Assembly: GCA_003649085.1 (NCBI GenBank)
Contig: QMQV01000014.1
Coordinates: forward strand, 1 to 24,058
Reading direction: 5' to 3'
Length of the DNA: 24,058 bases
Source: Thermoproteota archaeon
GTDB lineage: Archaea; Thermoproteota; Methanomethylicia; Methanomethylicales; B66-G16
The notes beneath the pieces were generated by a model. That model searched no databases. It was not told the origin of the DNA and saw only the letters and a program-made list of their open reading frames with translations. Position numbers and translations under genes: made by a program. Numbering within the stretch: position 1 is the stretch's first letter; every line of letters begins with the position of its first letter. Below are positions 22,677-24,058 of this stretch, in pieces.

Positions 22677-23090
22677 CTAGGGATACTCAACTAGTGCGTA
22701 GCTTCTAGAACCTTCATACACCTTAACCTTGACGGGCAGCTTAAGCTCACTGTAAATTTCCTCAGCCAACTTAATTGCGATACACTCTGTCGTCCCAGCT
22801 GAAGCTTTAACAACCTTAATTCTGCGCTTGAAAGGTCCATTAAGCTTAACCTTATCAACTTCGTGTTCAGGCACTATTAAGCTGTGATCCCAGCTTTCTA
22901 AAACCTTCTTAACCACATCCTTTATCACGGCGAAGTCAACGACCATCCCCGTACGCTCATCAACCTCTCCTTCAACCTCCACATCCACTCTAAAGGTATG
23001 TCCGTGTAAGCTCATACACTTATCAGATGAGCCTAAGGTGTAGTGAGAGGAGTCGAAGGCGAATCCTTCAACACCTATCTTAACCTTCAA
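22677..23090 (-). CDS. queD: 6-pyruvoyltetrahydropterin synthase/QueD family protein
   Basis: 137 residues, TTG start with GAGGT about 9 bases upstream. Zinc ligands His16 (DSSHYT), His29 and His31 (LHGHTF) are present. The catalytic Cys sits as CMSLHGH, the C-x3-HGH spacing typical of QueD (6-carboxy-tetrahydropterin synthase) rather than PTPS-III aldolase replacements. Also seen: WDHSLI, ASAGTTECIAIKLAEEI and VYEGSRSYALV. The product feeds preQ0 and archaeosine made in tRNA. Its stop lies just ahead of or within mptA, which supplies the substrate route, so the operon fits the archaeosine branch, with methanopterin drawing on the same GTP cyclohydrolase. Confidence 0.9.
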   Translation of the reverse strand: MKVKIGVEGFAFDSSHYTLGSSDKCMSLHGHTFRVDVEVEGEVDERTGMVVDFAVIKDVVKKVLESWDHSLIVPEHEVDKVKLNGPFKRRIKVVKASAGTTECIAIKLAEEIYSELKLPVKVKVYEGSRSYALVEYP

Positions 23091-23226
23091 GCTATGAAAA
23101 CCTCAGCTTGAAGGAGAGAAAGCTTATAGCTAGCTCAAAAACATTGCTATAGAGCTTAAAAAGCCCTTAGAAGCCGAATAAAAAGGCAAAAAATTATGAG
23201 GAAGGTTTTAAGCTATTTTAGCAATG

Positions 23227-23373
23227 CTATTTCTTGACGGCTGCTCTGAAGACGGTGCCGCAGCTTGGGCACTTAAAGAGGCCAATTGTAACTGGCTTCT
23301 TGCCCTTTGGAGCTAAGACCCATGTCTTAGTTGGGTTTGCTACTTCAGCACCGCACTTTGGGCACTTTGCCAT
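23227..23373 (-). CDS. Zinc-ribbon Cren7-like small DNA-binding protein
   Basis: 48 residues, ATG at 23373 with a strong AGGTGA 6 bases upstream. It has two CxxC pairs (Cys4/Cys7 and Cys35/Cys38), a zinc-ribbon pattern. Between them [18 protein letters not shown] aligns with the Cren7 core (WALAPKGRKGVKIGLFK, as I recall it), and VFRAAVKK matches its FR-x-x-L tail. The Cren7 DNA-contact residues Trp26, Leu28, Pro30, Lys31, Arg33 and Val36 correspond to Trp18, Leu20, Pro22, Lys23, Lys25 and Val28. Here the zinc pairs take the place of the N-terminal strands and of DPETG. Very basic, and likely abundant chromatin or nucleic-acid-binding. Alone on its transcript. Confidence 0.8.
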   Translation of the reverse strand: MAKCPKCGAEVANPTKTWVLAPKGKKPVTIGLFKCPSCGTVFRAAVKK

Positions 23374-23414
23374 TTCAGTCACCTACCCTTGGTTACCATA
23401 TTATGATAATGGTG

Positions 23415-23422
23415 TTTAAAAA
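23415..23422 (-). promoter_or_regulatory. TATA box of the Cren7-like gene
   Basis: TTTTTAAA on the minus strand, about 45 bases before the ATG, giving a start near 23393 and a leader of about 20 bases that holds AGGTGA. Confidence 0.45.
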
Positions 23423-23551
23423 CCTTGCGCAATGGTTATGAATCTATGATTTCAATTCGATGGTATTTCATATTATCAAGAATGATAGAAAATGATGTGT
23501 CGTAAATTGAAAAGATTAAAACGTTGTTTGATAAAAGGCATGAAGGTGATA

Positions 23552-24058
23552 TTACTCCCAGCGCCATGCTTTCTCGAATTCTATTTTGCCGTGGTATATT
23601 CTAGTAACAATTGATAACGCTACGGCAGCTGCAGCTATCATAGAGTTTTGTCCAAAGCTTGTTAACACGTTGGCTGATATGCTGAAGCTGCCATATGTTA
23701 TCTCGAAGTGGCCTTCTCCCATAAGCGGTATGTTGTAGGACGCTGACATTGCCAAGTATTGGCTTAGATATTGACCTATGTAAGTTGAGCCATAGGAGAT
23801 TATAGCTAATACTATGAATAAGCCTACGACTATGCTGGTTATCTTAATCCAAGCAAACCCGATAACCCTCCTAGACCACTCTTTTCCTCCAGCTGCAGAC
23901 CCAACAAAGAAGGCTGCTGCAGCGGCTAGCGCTGTTATCTTAGCTGCTAACGTGATATAGTAGATTACGGGGACCTCGGCTGGGCTATTTAAGACCACCA
24001 TGGTTATGTTAAATGGAGATACTTGTAGGGATAGCGCTTCTCCAGCGCTTAAAGTCCA
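23552..24058 (-). CDS. Membrane protein of unknown function, 5' truncated by window edge
   Basis: The frame is open to base 24058: before the ATG at 24001 it reads LSAGEALSLQVSPFNIT, which looks like coding of an extracellular part, so the gene starts outside the window. In view are 168 residues with about four hydrophobic segments (IYYITLAAKITALAAAAAFF, ITSIVVGLFIVLAIISYG, and SMIAAAAVALSIV near the end). A loop between them (LMGEGHFEITYGSFSISANVL) is likely outside. The end is HGKIEFEKAWRWE, cytosolic. I do not recognise the family. Confidence 0.7.
   Translation of the reverse strand, partial: WTLSAGEALSLQVSPFNITMVVLNSPAEVPVIYYITLAAKITALAAAAAFFVGSAAGGKEWSRRVIGFAWIKITSIVVGLFIVLAIISYGSTYIGQYLSQYLAMSASYNIPLMGEGHFEITYGSFSISANVLTSFGQNSMIAAAAVALSIVTRIYHGKIEFEKAWRWE

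Noticed and set aside
23430..23551. A/T-rich gap with ATTTCAATTC-like sequence, checked for CRISPR repeats or leader
   Set aside because: No regularly spaced repeat; single occurrence.
1..24058. Insertion sequences, CRISPR arrays, rRNA or tRNA genes
   Set aside because: No transposase, terminal inverted repeats, direct repeat arrays or T-loop motifs seen on either strand.

Overview
The window reads as a thermophilic archaeon, most likely of the TACK group (relatives of Crenarchaeota, Korarchaeota or Bathyarchaeia). The evidence is GGTGA/GGAGG ribosome binding sites before ATG, GTG and many TTG starts; TTTAAA/TATAAA-type TATA boxes; class III (type IV pilin) signal peptides; tetrahydromethanopterin genes (mptA, mptG); two PAC2 proteasome-chaperone-like proteins; a box C/D sRNA whose two guides match archaeal 16S rRNA; and a small protein whose core reads like the crenarchaeal chromatin protein Cren7. 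I cannot fix the lineage more closely. Nearly all of the window is coding. The only gene-free stretch over 300 bases is 16475-16879.

Layout, left to right. 1-2141 (+): the 3' part of cobyric acid synthase, then a VapBC toxin-antitoxin pair. 2189-7567 (-): six tightly packed genes for exported or membrane proteins. In transcription order they are a type IV pilin-like protein, a GH114/spherulin-4-like glycosidase with a CBM9-like domain, a caspase-fold-like secreted protein, a DUF350-like membrane protein with an internal repeat, a transglutaminase-like protein with a C-terminal anchor, and an unknown secreted protein. 7652-9644 (-): a CooC-like ATPase and a GT4 glycosyltransferase. 9800-9851 (+): a dual-guide C/D sRNA. 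9856-13538 (-): spermidine synthase, a frameshifted PfpI/DJ-1 gene, a two-helix membrane protein, and an SSF symporter with a 53-residue partner. 13624-14622 (+): a winged-helix regulator with a periplasmic-binding-protein-like domain. It is divergent from the symporter pair, with a perfect inverted repeat between them. 14619-16474 (-): a calcium-repeat plus transglutaminase-like surface protein, apparently one gene split by a frameshift. 16475-16879: a gap with a possible second C/D sRNA. 16880-19277 (-): two PAC2 proteins, a YfcE-type phosphoesterase and a FUN14 protein. 19361-20305 (+): mptG. 20527-21771 (+): a pilin-anchored DUF2341-PA14 protein. 21773-23090 (-): mptA and queD, overlapping. 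23227-23373 (-): a zinc-ribbon Cren7-like protein. 23552-24058 (-): a partial membrane protein.

Three themes stand out. (1) Cell surface: two pilin-like proteins, two transglutaminase-like proteins, a glycosidase and a caspase-like protein suggest an envelope or extracellular-matrix module. (2) C1/pterin/cobamide metabolism: cobQ, mptA, mptG and cooC fit an organism with tetrahydromethanopterin and corrinoid-dependent Wood-Ljungdahl enzymes; queD adds the archaeosine branch from the same GTP cyclohydrolase. (3) RNA and chromatin: a 16S-targeting sRNA and a Cren7-like protein with a grafted zinc ribbon. Two genes (pfpI and the calcium-repeat gene) are each interrupted by an apparent one-base deletion, so assembly error is a live alternative to true pseudogenes.
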